From an uncultured Anaerolineae bacterium (GTDB lineage Bacteria; Chloroflexota; Anaerolineae; Anaerolineales; Villigracilaceae): a DNA stretch of 12,577 nucleotides. The DNA lies in the NCBI GenBank assembly GCA_903854805.1, contig CAINXK010000413.1:1-12577 (forward strand). Reading direction: 5' to 3'. Below, piece after piece: positions 6,301-12,577 of this stretch (position 1 is its first letter; every line of letters starts with the position of its first letter). The notes beneath the pieces were generated by a model, which did not search any database, was not told the origin of the DNA, and saw only the letters and a list, made by a program, of their open reading frames with translations. The position numbers and the translations under genes are program-made.

Positions 6301-8689
6301 GGTTGGTCTTTTGGACATACCAGCTGATTAGCAGGTCAGGCGTTTGGAAAACCTGGCAAAGTTTGTCTCCAACCAGGTCTACGATGGATTGGAAACCCAT
6401 TTCGGCGGCAAGACCCTGTTGAACGCTGTTGATGATCTGCAATTCTGCCACTCGCTGTTGCTCAACTTGAACAAGACGTTGAGTCTCATTGAATAGGCGG
6501 GCGTTTTCAAGTGCCGCACCCAGCGAACCGGCAATCGTTGTCAGCAGGCGGATCTCTGCTTCTCCATATGCATAATCATGCTCGTAGTTTTCGATCTGGA
6601 GCACTCCAAGGCAGCGATCACTGCTCACAATGGGGATGCTTACTCCAGATTTACTGGAATCTGTACCGGGAATTGGCAGGCCAATCAGTGCATCGCCCTC
6701 CGCTTCCGTGTTCCACACAATCGATTTACGGGTGCGAATGACACTATTCGGTTTGGGAACTTCTGGAGGAACGGTTAACCGTATCCCATGTTCGTAGATA
6801 TACATGAAGTGAACCAGATCAGTTTTTTCGTCATACCAACGGATGGAAAGGTCCAGAGTCTGGAAAACTTCACGCAGTTTATCACCTACCAGGTCCACTA
6901 TGGCTTGAAATTCCAACCGGGCAGCCAGCCCCTGCTGAATGGAAGTAATGAGTTGTAATTCTGCAACCCGCTGCTGCCCAGTCTGAAAAAGGCGGGCGTT
7001 TTCAAAAGCAACACCAATATTGGCAGAGAGGGTCTGCAGTAGGTGCAGTTGATTTTCATTAAAAGCATAGGTCCGGGCATCCGATACCGCAACCAGGCCT
7101 AAAACCTGCTCATTCGTCATGATGGGTACCCCAAGCCAGGATTGGCTGAAAAAACCGGAACCCTTTTCGATTATTTCGGGCGGGAAGTAAGCCCCGTTGG
7201 CTATCTCCGCTTCGAGTGTACCTAGCAGGAGCGGTTGCTGAGTTGAAATGACTTTGGATGACAATCCGGACCCGAGCGGGAAAGGTTCCACGTAATCAAT
7301 ATAGCCGCCTTCATTCTTATCATATTCATAAGGAACATGAATAAAATTTGTTTGCCGATCCAGCAGCATGATTATTGCAGAATCGGAGTCGAAGATTTCG
7401 CGGACGTTGTCGCCAATAAGACGCGTCAATATTTTTATATCCAGTGTTTTTGCGATCAATATCCCAACGCGATTAAGGGTGGCAAGTTCAGCCGTCCTTT
7501 GTCGTTCAGATTCCATCGCGCGAACACGCGTAAGCGCGATGGCGATATGATGAGCAACAAAAGCCAGAACTTCGTCATCCTGTTCTGTATAGTGAATCCC
7601 CCCGCTGTAACTCTGTAAAAAGATGGCACCCAGAATTTTGCCATCAGCTTTGAGCGGAGAGCCTATACCGTCTTCGTTATATGTGCCTTCAACTTGCACT
7701 TCATGCTTTTCCACCAGTTCATTAAATTGTTTCCAGCCATGTGTGATGGAATTACCAGTGCGAATCATGTAACTGGTCATGCCATGAAAGTTTTCGAGCG
7801 GCTGGGTGGGAAAAGGTTGATCGCGTTCATCAATAAAGTAAGGAAAACTTAAAAGTCCGGTACCATCATCATAAAGTGCAATAAAGATGTTTCCGGCATA
7901 CATCAACTCGCCGACAATACGATGGACATGCGTATAGAATTCACGCATATCATTTGAAGTGCTGGCAGCATCTGCAATTTTATATAAGGCGGTCTGAATT
8001 TTATTACTTTGGAGCAGTTCGCGGGTGCGTTCCTGGACCTTTTGTTCCAAAGTGACATTTTGCTCTTCCAACAAGGCCTGGGTACGAAGTAGTTCAGCGT
8101 GGGCACGGCGTTCCTTCTCAATCAAATGTTCCTGAAAACGGTAGAACATGATCAGCAAAGCCATGACAACCGCCACCAACATCAGGGTATCGACGCTTTC
8201 AGCGAGCCAATCTGCGAGCAGCAGGGAGTTCCGGTCACTGACCAGCCATTGTGCCAGCATGCCCTGGTTAGCCAGGAAGGCAAAGACCATCATTGTCAGA
8301 ACGCTGATCACGAACATGAATATCCCTGATCTGACACCGATCAGGATCAGTGCACCGATGGGTACTGCCAGCAGGTACATACGACCGCTGCTGCCCAACC
8401 CAAAAGAAGTCAAAGTAGTCACACCCACAGCATAAGGCACCAACAAAACACCCCAGGCGCGTATTCGACTATCAATCCCCCGCAGAAGCGCCAGTGCAGC
8501 CAGAATCACTGCCAGAACCAGAAAAAGAATGACTGTCGGCCACTTATCCGGTTGGGAAAGTGCATCATAAATACTCATCCCAGTCATAGCCAGCGAGGCA
8601 AAAGCCACAATTGCCAAAAAACCATTCAAGATTTTTGTGCGCCAGGTTTGCATCACTACGTCCGGGTCGATTGTGTTATCTGTGTCCAT
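3392..8689 (-). CDS. Membrane-anchored hybrid sensor histidine kinase with six GAF domains and two C-terminal receivers
   Basis: A 1765-aa sensor kinase. Residues about 18-185 carry around six hydrophobic segments. A charged coiled coil (about 185-235) follows, then six GAF domains: about 245-390, 410-565, 585-735, 760-905, 935-1085 and 1112-1255. Most begin after a helical linker of the type QRVAEL or QRAAELATIN and end in GxALENARLF. HisKA (about 1268-1340) has H1281 in MSHELRTPLNAI. HATPase_c (about 1380-1495) has an N box with N1395/N1399, DTGIGI (1426-1431) and GGTGLGLSIS. REC1 (about 1526-1640) has D1575, T1605 and K1624; REC2 (about 1648-1765) has D1697 and S1727 but MKKQ in place of the usual K-P. 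All kinase boxes look intact. The ATG at 8689 has GGAAAG just upstream. It heads an operon with two response regulators. No GAF ligand is evident, and no obvious bilin-type Cys was seen. Confidence 0.95.
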   Translation of the reverse strand: MDTDNTIDPDVVMQTWRTKILNGFLAIVAFASLAMTGMSIYDALSQPDKWPTVILFLVLAVILAALALLRGIDSRIRAWGVLLVPYAVGVTTLTSFGLGSSGRMYLLAVPIGALILIGVRSGIFMFVISVLTMMVFAFLANQGMLAQWLVSDRNSLLLADWLAESVDTLMLVAVVMALLIMFYRFQEHLIEKERRAHAELLRTQALLEEQNVTLEQKVQERTRELLQSNKIQTALYKIADAASTSNDMREFYTHVHRIVGELMYAGNIFIALYDDGTGLLSFPYFIDERDQPFPTQPLENFHGMTSYMIRTGNSITHGWKQFNELVEKHEVQVEGTYNEDGIGSPLKADGKILGAIFLQSYSGGIHYTEQDDEVLAFVAHHIAIALTRVRAMESERQRTAELATLNRVGILIAKTLDIKILTRLIGDNVREIFDSDSAIIMLLDRQTNFIHVPYEYDKNEGGYIDYVEPFPLGSGLSSKVISTQQPLLLGTLEAEIANGAYFPPEIIEKGSGFFSQSWLGVPIMTNEQVLGLVAVSDARTYAFNENQLHLLQTLSANIGVAFENARLFQTGQQRVAELQLITSIQQGLAARLEFQAIVDLVGDKLREVFQTLDLSIRWYDEKTDLVHFMYIYEHGIRLTVPPEVPKPNSVIRTRKSIVWNTEAEGDALIGLPIPGTDSSKSGVSIPIVSSDRCLGVLQIENYEHDYAYGEAEIRLLTTIAGSLGAALENARLFNETQRLVQVEQQRVAELQIINSVQQGLAAEMGFQSIVDLVGDKLCQVFQTPDLLISWYVQKTNRMHYLYLVEHGHRITVQPIAPLPGGKFETMQRTRQPIVFNTLADYKKINAAPIPGTDQSKSLVAVPIISGDRVLGLIQLENYEHENAYGESELRLLTTIAGSLGAALENARLFGETQYLLKETEQRAAELATINSVQASLASKLDLQAIYELIGEKVREVFNVQVVDIVNYDPDTNLISMPYSYENGDRSVITPREPYGFRLDVINSRAPILVNQDFAALAAQHNNPLLTGNWPKAALFVPLLVNDRVKGIISIQDLDRENIFKANDVHLLQTLANAMGIALENAHLFDETQRLLKETEQRAAELATINTVSRELAGELGLQPLIHLVGEQMRTVFRADIAYVALLDEHTNLINFPYTFGEELTPMDIGEGLTGKIIQTGEPLLLNEAVDRQTQELGTAVIGKQARSYLGVPIFVSGNPVGVISVQSTELEGVFTLDDENLLNTLAANVGTALHNARLFDQAREARVAAEQANQAKSAFLANMSHELRTPLNAIIGFTRIVRRKAEGLIPEKQTENLDKVLTSAEHLLNLINTVLDIAKIEAGRMDVLAANFRIAPLVDLCANTTQPLIRPSVVLEKQLDESIATIYSDQDKIRQIVLNLLSNAAKFTHTGKILLSASRNGDNLCLAVSDTGIGISTEALPRIFKEFQQADNTTTRQYGGTGLGLSISRNLAHLLGGDLTVESEFGKGSTFTLVIPMQYGSKPALLHSEHEITPVVTDVQPASFNSHKKRLLVIDDDPDAVYLLQENLNQQEYEILGASNGQDGIRLACEQQPQAILLDIILPGADGWQVLHDLKENLQTTSIPVILLTIVDKKALGFRLGAAAYLLKPLDPIAVRDTLCHVIRPDDSSQKQLLVVDDDPNIVDMLRQFLPEAEFKLDSALDGLAGLEAIALRRPDILLLDIIMPRLDGFGVIEALRADPQTRDLPIIVISAKDLTGSEASRLKETVAVVMKKQGFQGEKLMEEIKSLL
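5951..6973 (-). repeat. Tandem internal duplication encoding GAF3 and GAF4 of the kinase
   Basis: The segments 6464-6973 (residues about 573-742) and 5951-6460 (about 744-913) encode two collinear GAF-plus-linker units far more alike than the other GAFs of the protein. Shared runs include QQRVAEL, FQ-x-IVDLVGDKL, PIPGTD-x-SKS, ENYEH-x-x-AYGE and LLTTIAGSLGAALENARLF. DNA similarity is also visible, for example ACCCAGCGAACC in both (near 5993 and 6520). This points to a fairly recent in-frame duplication of one module. Confidence 0.8.
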
Positions 8690-8971
8690 GGCAGCTTTCC
8701 ATATATACCAATTTAATTTACCAATATTGCAGTCAGTGAGAATGCCCCATTTTATATTTGTAAAAAGCCAGCCTTTATTGTGTCAGAAACCTTTTTTTTC
8801 ATTGGGGCTGTTACATATTTCATGCATACAACCAGATAATGCTAATTTTCAGTTTACATATTTGGTAAGTTTAAGTCAATTGATTCTCATTTTTCATATC
8901 GGATTTCTACCTGGAATCATTAATTCAGCTCTTTTTCAATCCATTTCAATCCCTCTCTTCTTCAAGGTTGA
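8690..8971. other. AT-rich intergenic region upstream of the kinase operon
   Basis: This region separates the minus-strand kinase operon from plus-strand remnants. It should hold the kinase promoter, read leftwards; the only visible candidate is an AT-rich TATATA stretch at about 8700-8706, without a convincing -35 at a standard distance. Plus-strand reading frames crossing it have no ribosome-binding site and no family pattern. I see no RNA gene. Confidence 0.4.
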
Positions 8972-9220
8972 TTGATTTTCGTGGTTGGAAATGATCAAGC
9001 TAGATGCAGCCTGAACAACCTCGCTTCTGGTACGGTGACATTTCTTTTTTCTGACATTAAGGAAGCACTTCAATTACCCTTAACTTTACTACAGCCTGAT
9101 ACGGAAAAAACCCAATATCATTTTTTTGGCCGAGATTCTTCAATAAATCGCCCATTTGAGCGCTGCCATCTGGTTTTACAGCCGGACATTACACCTATAA
9201 TTCAGGAAGGTATTGCTTAA
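8972..9220 (+). pseudogene. Possible remnant of a class III adenylate/guanylate cyclase N-terminus
   Basis: An 82-codon frame contains ASGTVTFLFSDIKEALQL (from about 9026). This matches the start of class III cyclase catalytic domains, whose N-terminal pattern is P-x-G-T-V-T-F-L-F-T-D-I-E-G-S-T; the Asp of SDI is where the first metal ligand would be. After this the usual G-S-T and the A-L-x-x-H-D helix are not recognisable, and the frame stops after about 60 more residues instead of about 170. The frame opens from a TTG without a ribosome-binding site. Best read as a decayed, truncated gene end; it could also be a chance similarity. Confidence 0.4.
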
Positions 9221-9267
9221 GATAACATTGTATTTATCTCAGTTAATTTTTTGGCAAGGTTGGTTAA

Positions 9268-10697
9268 TTGTCTAAAATGATACGATTAAAAATTCACCAA
9301 TTTAAAAAAATATTCATCATTTTATTTGTTTTCACTTTAATCATTATCGATCGTGTCATGTGGGCAGCTATTTCCCAATGGCATAACGACCAGGCAATCA
9401 ATATTTGGCTGGGCTATACCCGCGGCTTGTTGGAAATGCCAGTTGGCTTGATCAGCTCACAAAGGGTTCCTAACCCGAACGGTATGCTGATCCTATCTTA
9501 TTTTCTCAGCCTTTTACCTGATTTGTGGTTCGTGAGCACCTTTATTGGTACTCTCCAGGCCGGGTTGCTCATCGGGATTTGTTGGAGCAACTTCAAGGAA
9601 GTGAACCGGTTGTTTTTTGTTGCGGCGCTGCCCGGTTTGGTCTCCGTGATTTTGCGAGCGATTTCAGTTGAATTTTGGAACCAATATTTCATCACCCTGA
9701 TTAATTTATTTTTTTACTCTGGTCAATCCGTTATTTGTCCCGGCCAACGCTTTGGAAAATTCCCTGGCTGGTGGGGTTGATTTGCCTGGCTCCTGCGATC
9801 TATCTGGCCGGAATTGTAAATTCATTGACGATGATGCTTGTTGGCATCGGTGTCATTCTATACCGTCCACCCATTCATTGGAAAAAAGAACTGTGGGCGT
9901 CTGTATTATTTTCCTTGGCAGTCATCGCGGTTTCAGTAAGGATTACATGGCTGCCATATTTTTCATCGGTCAGCCTTTCCCAGTTGGCGAGCCTCAACCC
10001 GAATGGGCATCTAACGGGGTTGCCATTAGTTTGGGTGATTGTTGAAGCGATTTTCGGTTTTCCGTTATATGCGCCAGTTCAATGGGCATATGTTACTTTC
10101 CTTAATAACAGTGTTGAGATTTTTTCCAAGCCCGCGGTCGAATTGATAAAATGGACTGTCTGGGCTGGTGTTGCCCAGGGTGCGTTCGCGTTGGGAGCGG
10201 TTTCGCTAGGGTTGAGAGCAAATTGGTCGAAGAAAAATCGGTTCTCAGCCTTGCGTGCCGCGATAAACCCAGATGTTGCGCAGATTGTCATCCTTTCAAC
10301 GATTTTCATCATTATTTCTTACACATTGTCGCCACTCCTGGGCGGGCCCAAATGGGCTGAGGGTCAGCGTTCCGATCAGGTTATCCAATTTCTGCCATTT
10401 TTTCTATTGGTTTGTTTCCTGAGTCCATTTCTTTTTCAAACGCCAAAAGCGTTTGCACGGTTACTATCCAGGCTGGCATATTCGTTTGTCTTGGGTTATA
10501 CAATTGTCAACCTGGCGGCTGGTTTTTTTATCGTGCAGTCGCACCTGGATTATCGCGGCAGTGTACTGTCACTGCAGGATATGGATGTGCCGCTTGTTCA
10601 AAAAATGCAGGCTGTAGATTTTATCGCTGCAGACTGGAAATCAATTTCGAATAGTCATGAAATTCCGGTTGACTATCAATTAGTTGGTGGTATTTGG
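9268..10697 (+). pseudogene. GT-C-like multi-pass membrane glycosyltransferase, frameshifted and 3'-truncated by an IS
   Basis: Two overlapping plus-strand frames form one broken gene. The first (9268-9780; TTG 9268 with AAGG 8 nt upstream, or ATG 9277) has a membrane segment near residues 14-33, then an acidic loop (WHNDQAINIWLGYT), and further hydrophobic helices. The second (open from 9705 to 10733) continues with many hydrophobic helices. Joining them by restoring one T in the T7 run 9709-9715 gives a continuous L-F-F-L-L-W-S-I-R. An Asp/Glu-bearing first loop after TM1 and a multi-TM body are typical of GT-C enzymes of the PMT/ArnT type, which use polyprenyl-phosphate sugars; I infer that class only. 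Its C-terminus is cut at the Trp codon 10695-10697; the codons after it (10698-10733) belong to the left end of the IS. Confidence 0.65.
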
Positions 10698-10720
10698 GGC
10701 ATACGCGCTAACTTAAGCGA
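10698..10720 (+). repeat. Left terminal inverted repeat of the IS
   Basis: The 23 bp share GGCATA, then GCGCTAACTTAAG, then GA with the reverse complement of 12166-12188, differing only at two C/G positions. The repeat overlaps the end of the frame of the GT-C-like gene. Confidence 0.88.
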
Positions 10721-10760
10721 TGGAAACAGGTAAATCAGCCAAATAATCACGGATAAAAAA

Positions 10761-10810
10761 GACTCTCTTTGGTAAGATAGCTGTGCGACCAACTAAAACC
10801 AAGGAGAGTC
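10761..10810 (+). promoter_or_regulatory. Stem-loop that would mask the transposase ribosome-binding site
   Basis: GACTCTCTTTGG (10761-10772) pairs with CCAAGGAGAGTC (10799-10810), 12 bp with one G-T wobble and a 26-nt loop. The right arm contains the Shine-Dalgarno AAGGAGAG for the ATG at 10813. A transcript entering from the flanking gene would contain both arms and hide the site. A start just downstream of a -10-like TAAGAT (10773-10778) would omit the left arm and leave it free. The design is known from IS10 and IS50; here it is inferred from sequence, and no good -35 is visible. Confidence 0.65.
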
Positions 10811-10812
10811 AA

Positions 10813-12178
10813 ATGGAGTCTACCAATAAATATGAAGAAACGTCAACGCTATTGGATGGATTAAGTAGCGAGAATGTTGAAACTACCGAGAAGATAAACC
10901 AACGTTGGGATTTATTTCTCTCGGCATTATTAAAAAATGGACAAATTGACTTGGAAAAGACCTCCCGAGAAACAAAAGCGCTCATACAAAACGAGAAATT
11001 GGGAGTGCCGTGGATCTGTTGCGTTTATTATTCTTCATAGCAGTAAGTGGATGGCCGTTTCGACTAATAGGATTATGGACTTTGATCGAGAACATTGGAT
11101 GGCTTTCCGATGTAGCCATCATACATCGCTTGCGAAAAAGTAAATAATGGCTTGAAATGTTGGTGTCCGAAGTAATTACGGCGCGTTATGCGTCAATACA
11201 TAGTAAATCCGTTATTCGCGCTAATATCCGAGATGCAACCAATATCAATATTCCCGGAAGCAAGGGTACTGATTGGCGTTTGCATGTGGCCTTTGACTTG
11301 GGAAGTATGCGCATCAGTGGCATAAACATAACAGACCAACATGGAGGTGAAAATTTCGGAAGATTTTTCAGCGATATCTGAGAAATCGTCATGGGAGATC
11401 GGGGCTATGCCTTCATCACCAGCATCTAAAGTGTGCTGGAGTCTTGGGCTTGGCTGCTGGTCAGAGCCAATTGGCACAATCTAAAGGCAGTTGATCTGAA
11501 CTACAAGCCCGTCAAAATAATTTCCTGGCTGGAAACCGTGGAAGATGTCTCAGAAACAACTATTCAGATCAAGACTTCAAAGGGTTGGCATGCTCTACGC
11601 TTGATTGCGATGCCCCTTCCACCTGAAAAAGCAGAGACAGCGCAAAAAAAAGCGATCAAACGAAATACAAAAAAACAACAGAGTGTCAGTTCATCTACAA
11701 TTTTTGCAGCTGGATTCATCGTTCTGCTGACCAACCTGCCTGCTGAAACCTGGCATGCAGCGTCAATAATAGATTTCTACCGCTTTCGATGGCAAATTGA
11801 ACTCTTTTCAAAAGACTCAAAAGCCTACTTGACTTCGACAGCCTGCGTGTCAAAAATTCCGATGCTGCCCAGGCGATTATTCTTGCTAAAATCCTGGTGG
11901 CGGTACTGGTAGAAGATGTGATTAGCGATGTCAATGAATTGGAGCCCGATTGGTTTGAGTCTATCGAACGGCCTGTGAGTATGTACCGCATAACGAATTT
12001 AGTTTATCAAGCTATTGTTCATGTGATCGCTGGAGAGTGGTATGACAAACTTATTATGTTCTGGCCGCTACTGAAACGATACCTTTGCGATGCTCCTAGA
12101 AAGAGAATAAAGCAGTCGGCGGTTGCTCGAGCCCTAATCAATGGCCTATGTTTGCATCCCTCAATTCCCTTAAGTTAG
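10813..12178 (+). pseudogene. Decayed IS4-family transposase
   Basis: A DDE transposase of about 450 codons starts at ATG 10813 behind AAGGAGAG. The frame is broken by a frameshift at about 10980-10992 (the new frame continues SAVDLLRLLLFF), stops at 11145-11147, 11379-11381 and 11427-11429, and a one-base loss at 11802-11808. The catalytic pieces are still readable: first Asp in RDATNI (11232-11234), second Asp in MGDRGYA (11397-11399), and the Y-R-E signature YRFRWQIE (11778-11801). Restoring one base after that Glu gives LLFKRLK, rebuilding an exact Y-(2)-R-(3)-E-(6)-K motif, followed by an intact C-terminus (LRVKNSDAAQAIILAKILVA to the stop at 12176-12178). It is inactive. It is distinct from the transposase at the left edge. 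Confidence 0.88.
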
Positions 12179-12188
12179 CGCCTATGCC
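12166..12188 (-). repeat. Right terminal inverted repeat of the IS
   Basis: This is the reverse complement of the left end (10698-10720) at 21 of 23 positions, directly overlapping the transposase stop codon. The next bases begin the first copy of the 49-bp GC-rich repeat. Confidence 0.88.
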
Positions 12189-12235
12189 TAACCTCCCCCG
12201 GTTGCGCCCCGCAAGCCCAGCGGGACAAAATCGGG
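12187..12235 (+). repeat. 49-bp GC-rich palindromic repeat, copy 1
   Basis: Matches 12529-12577 at 46 of 49 positions. It starts CCTAACCTCCCCCG, has the core GCCCCGCAAGCCCAGCGGG, and continues to ATCGGGGGAGGG (up to 12241), whose CGGGGGAGG pairs with the initial CCTCCCCCG to form a long hairpin. It directly adjoins the IS right end. Confidence 0.85.
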
Positions 12236-12254
12236 GGAGGGACAAAACCGGACT

Positions 12255-12279
12255 GGCTGAAAAATTTTTATTTTCAGCC
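12255..12279. repeat. Perfect 9-bp inverted repeat (terminator-like hairpin)
   Basis: GGCTGAAAA (12255-12263) and TTTTCAGCC (12271-12279) pair perfectly around a 7-nt AT loop. It lies between two GC-rich hairpins. It might terminate transcription, but no gene clearly ends at it in either direction. Confidence 0.4.
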
Positions 12280-12295
12280 ATACTCCACGCTGTTT

Positions 12296-12337
12296 CCTTC
12301 CCCAAATTCGACGTTCCCCAGTCGCATTTGGGGAAGG
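12296..12337. repeat. Perfect 12-bp inverted repeat
   Basis: CCTTCCCCAAAT (12296-12307) and ATTTGGGGAAGG (12326-12337) pair perfectly around an 18-nt loop. GC-rich repeat DNA (GGTGCCCGCAGGGCGGATGG) follows and ends against the DUF559 remnant at about 12365. It looks like a small palindromic intergenic repeat element inserted into a gene. Confidence 0.7.
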
Positions 12338-12361
12338 TGCCCGCAGGGCGGATGGGGCGGG

Positions 12362-12522
12362 CTCTGTATCATAATCTGCCTGCTCAAGATGTTGGCTGCC
12401 GTGATGTAGGGGCCAATGGCGTGCTGTCTGCGAAAGTTGACGCCGTTGGGTTTGTCGCCGCGCAGATTGGCCCAGAGTTTCTGTTCAATGGGAGTGAGTT
12501 CATGGCGCAGTTCAATGGCAGG
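12362..12522 (-). pseudogene. DUF559 (PD-(D/E)XK-like) endonuclease-domain gene fragment with internal deletion
   Basis: Read on the minus strand from 12522, one frame gives ELRHELTPIEQKLWANLRGD, then FRRQHAIGPYI, the characteristic N-terminal half of DUF559 proteins (pattern LR-x-x-x-T-x-x-E-x-x-LW, then FRRQ-x-x-x-GPYI). At about 12400-12404 the family match jumps frame: GSQHLEQADYDTE is read in another frame down to 12362. In intact proteins that block lies some 25-30 residues after GPYI, behind a D-F and an E-L-D-G segment that hold the proposed active site. That middle part is missing here. Both ends are cut by GC-rich repeats (12296-12361 and 12523-12577). DUF559 genes often accompany mobile DNA; their role is not well established. 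Confidence 0.65.
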
Positions 12523-12528
12523 CCCCCT

Positions 12529-12577
12529 CCTAACCTCCCCCGATTGCGCCCCGCAAGCCCAGCGGGTCGAAATCGGG
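12529..12577 (+). repeat. 49-bp GC-rich palindromic repeat, copy 2 (runs off the window end)
   Basis: Same sequence as 12187-12235 with three substitutions, in the same orientation, 342 bp away. The window ends inside it, so its hairpin partner arm is not seen. The two copies flank the DUF559 fragment and the two hairpins. Confidence 0.85.

Larger units (their letters stand above)
10698..12188 (+). mobile_element. Degenerate IS4-family insertion sequence, about 1.49 kb, both ends present
   Basis: The element is bounded by 23-bp terminal inverted repeats matching at 21 positions and contains one decayed IS4-family transposase gene, with a ribosome-binding-site-masking stem-loop in its leader. 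The size is normal for the family. It cuts a GT-C-like gene on the left, while the right flank is a GC-rich repeat and not the rest of that gene. I see no direct target-site duplication, so the present ends probably result from a deletion or recombination after insertion. With several stops and frameshifts in the transposase it cannot move on its own. Confidence 0.85.

Noticed and set aside
8637..8975. Plus-strand 112-codon ORF in the gap upstream of the kinase
   Set aside because: It begins inside the kinase gene, has no ribosome-binding site and a low-complexity hydrophobic composition as expected from AT-rich intergenic DNA.
9709..9717. Programmed -1 ribosomal frameshift heptamer in the T run
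   Set aside because: The bases do not fit X-XXY-YYZ in the upstream frame, and glycosyltransferases are not known to use frameshifting; a lesion or slippage is simpler.
11157..12178. Separate small ORFs (11157-11381, 11433-11912, 11897-12178) as independent genes
   Set aside because: Together they read as one IS4 transposase interrupted by stops and a frameshift, with the catalytic motifs in the expected order.

Overview
The window reads as part of a bacterial chromosome. A large multi-GAF hybrid histidine kinase, a PP2C-type output regulator, two unrelated IS4-type transposases, a GT-C-like membrane protein and a DUF559 fragment together suggest an environmental, mobile-element-rich lineage. 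Anaerolineae/Chloroflexota would fit, but that is a family-resemblance guess and no marker gene is present. No rRNA, tRNA or CRISPR array was recognised.

Left edge (1-1704). The window opens inside the C-terminal half of an IS4-family transposase on the plus strand. Next to it on the minus strand is a 43-codon remnant that looks like the N-terminus of a UPF0397 / ECF-transporter S component. It lies directly downstream of an intact GntR/UTRA regulator, so a regulator-transporter operon appears to have been cut by mobile or repeat DNA. Upstream of the regulator is a compact array of four palindromes, three of them centred exactly 19 bp apart, which probably serves as its operator.

Centre (1705-8689, minus strand). 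Three signalling genes point the same way. They are a 1765-aa membrane hybrid kinase (about six TM segments, coiled coil, six GAF domains, HisKA, HATPase, two REC domains), a 117-aa stand-alone receiver, and a 391-aa receiver fused to a SpoIIE/RsbU-like PP2C phosphatase. They probably form an operon and a phosphotransfer pathway: signals enter through membrane and GAF domains and leave through a Ser/Thr phosphatase instead of a DNA-binding regulator. No HPt protein and no RsbV/RsbW pair is encoded here.

Right side (8690-12577, mostly plus strand) is a graveyard. It holds a short class III cyclase-like remnant, then a multi-pass GT-C-like glycosyltransferase gene broken by a one-base frameshift in a T run and then cut by an insertion sequence. 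That IS (10698-12188) has 21/23 matching terminal inverted repeats, a decayed IS4-family transposase and a stem-loop that would mask the transposase ribosome-binding site. Beyond it come GC-rich hairpins, two copies of a 49-bp repeat, and between them a DUF559 gene fragment with an internal deletion. A 16-17 bp motif is shared by the repeat ends next to the broken DUF559 gene and the broken ECF gene at the opposite end of the window.

In short, an intact three-gene signalling operon and one intact GntR gene sit in a region eroded by insertion sequences and small palindromic repeats.
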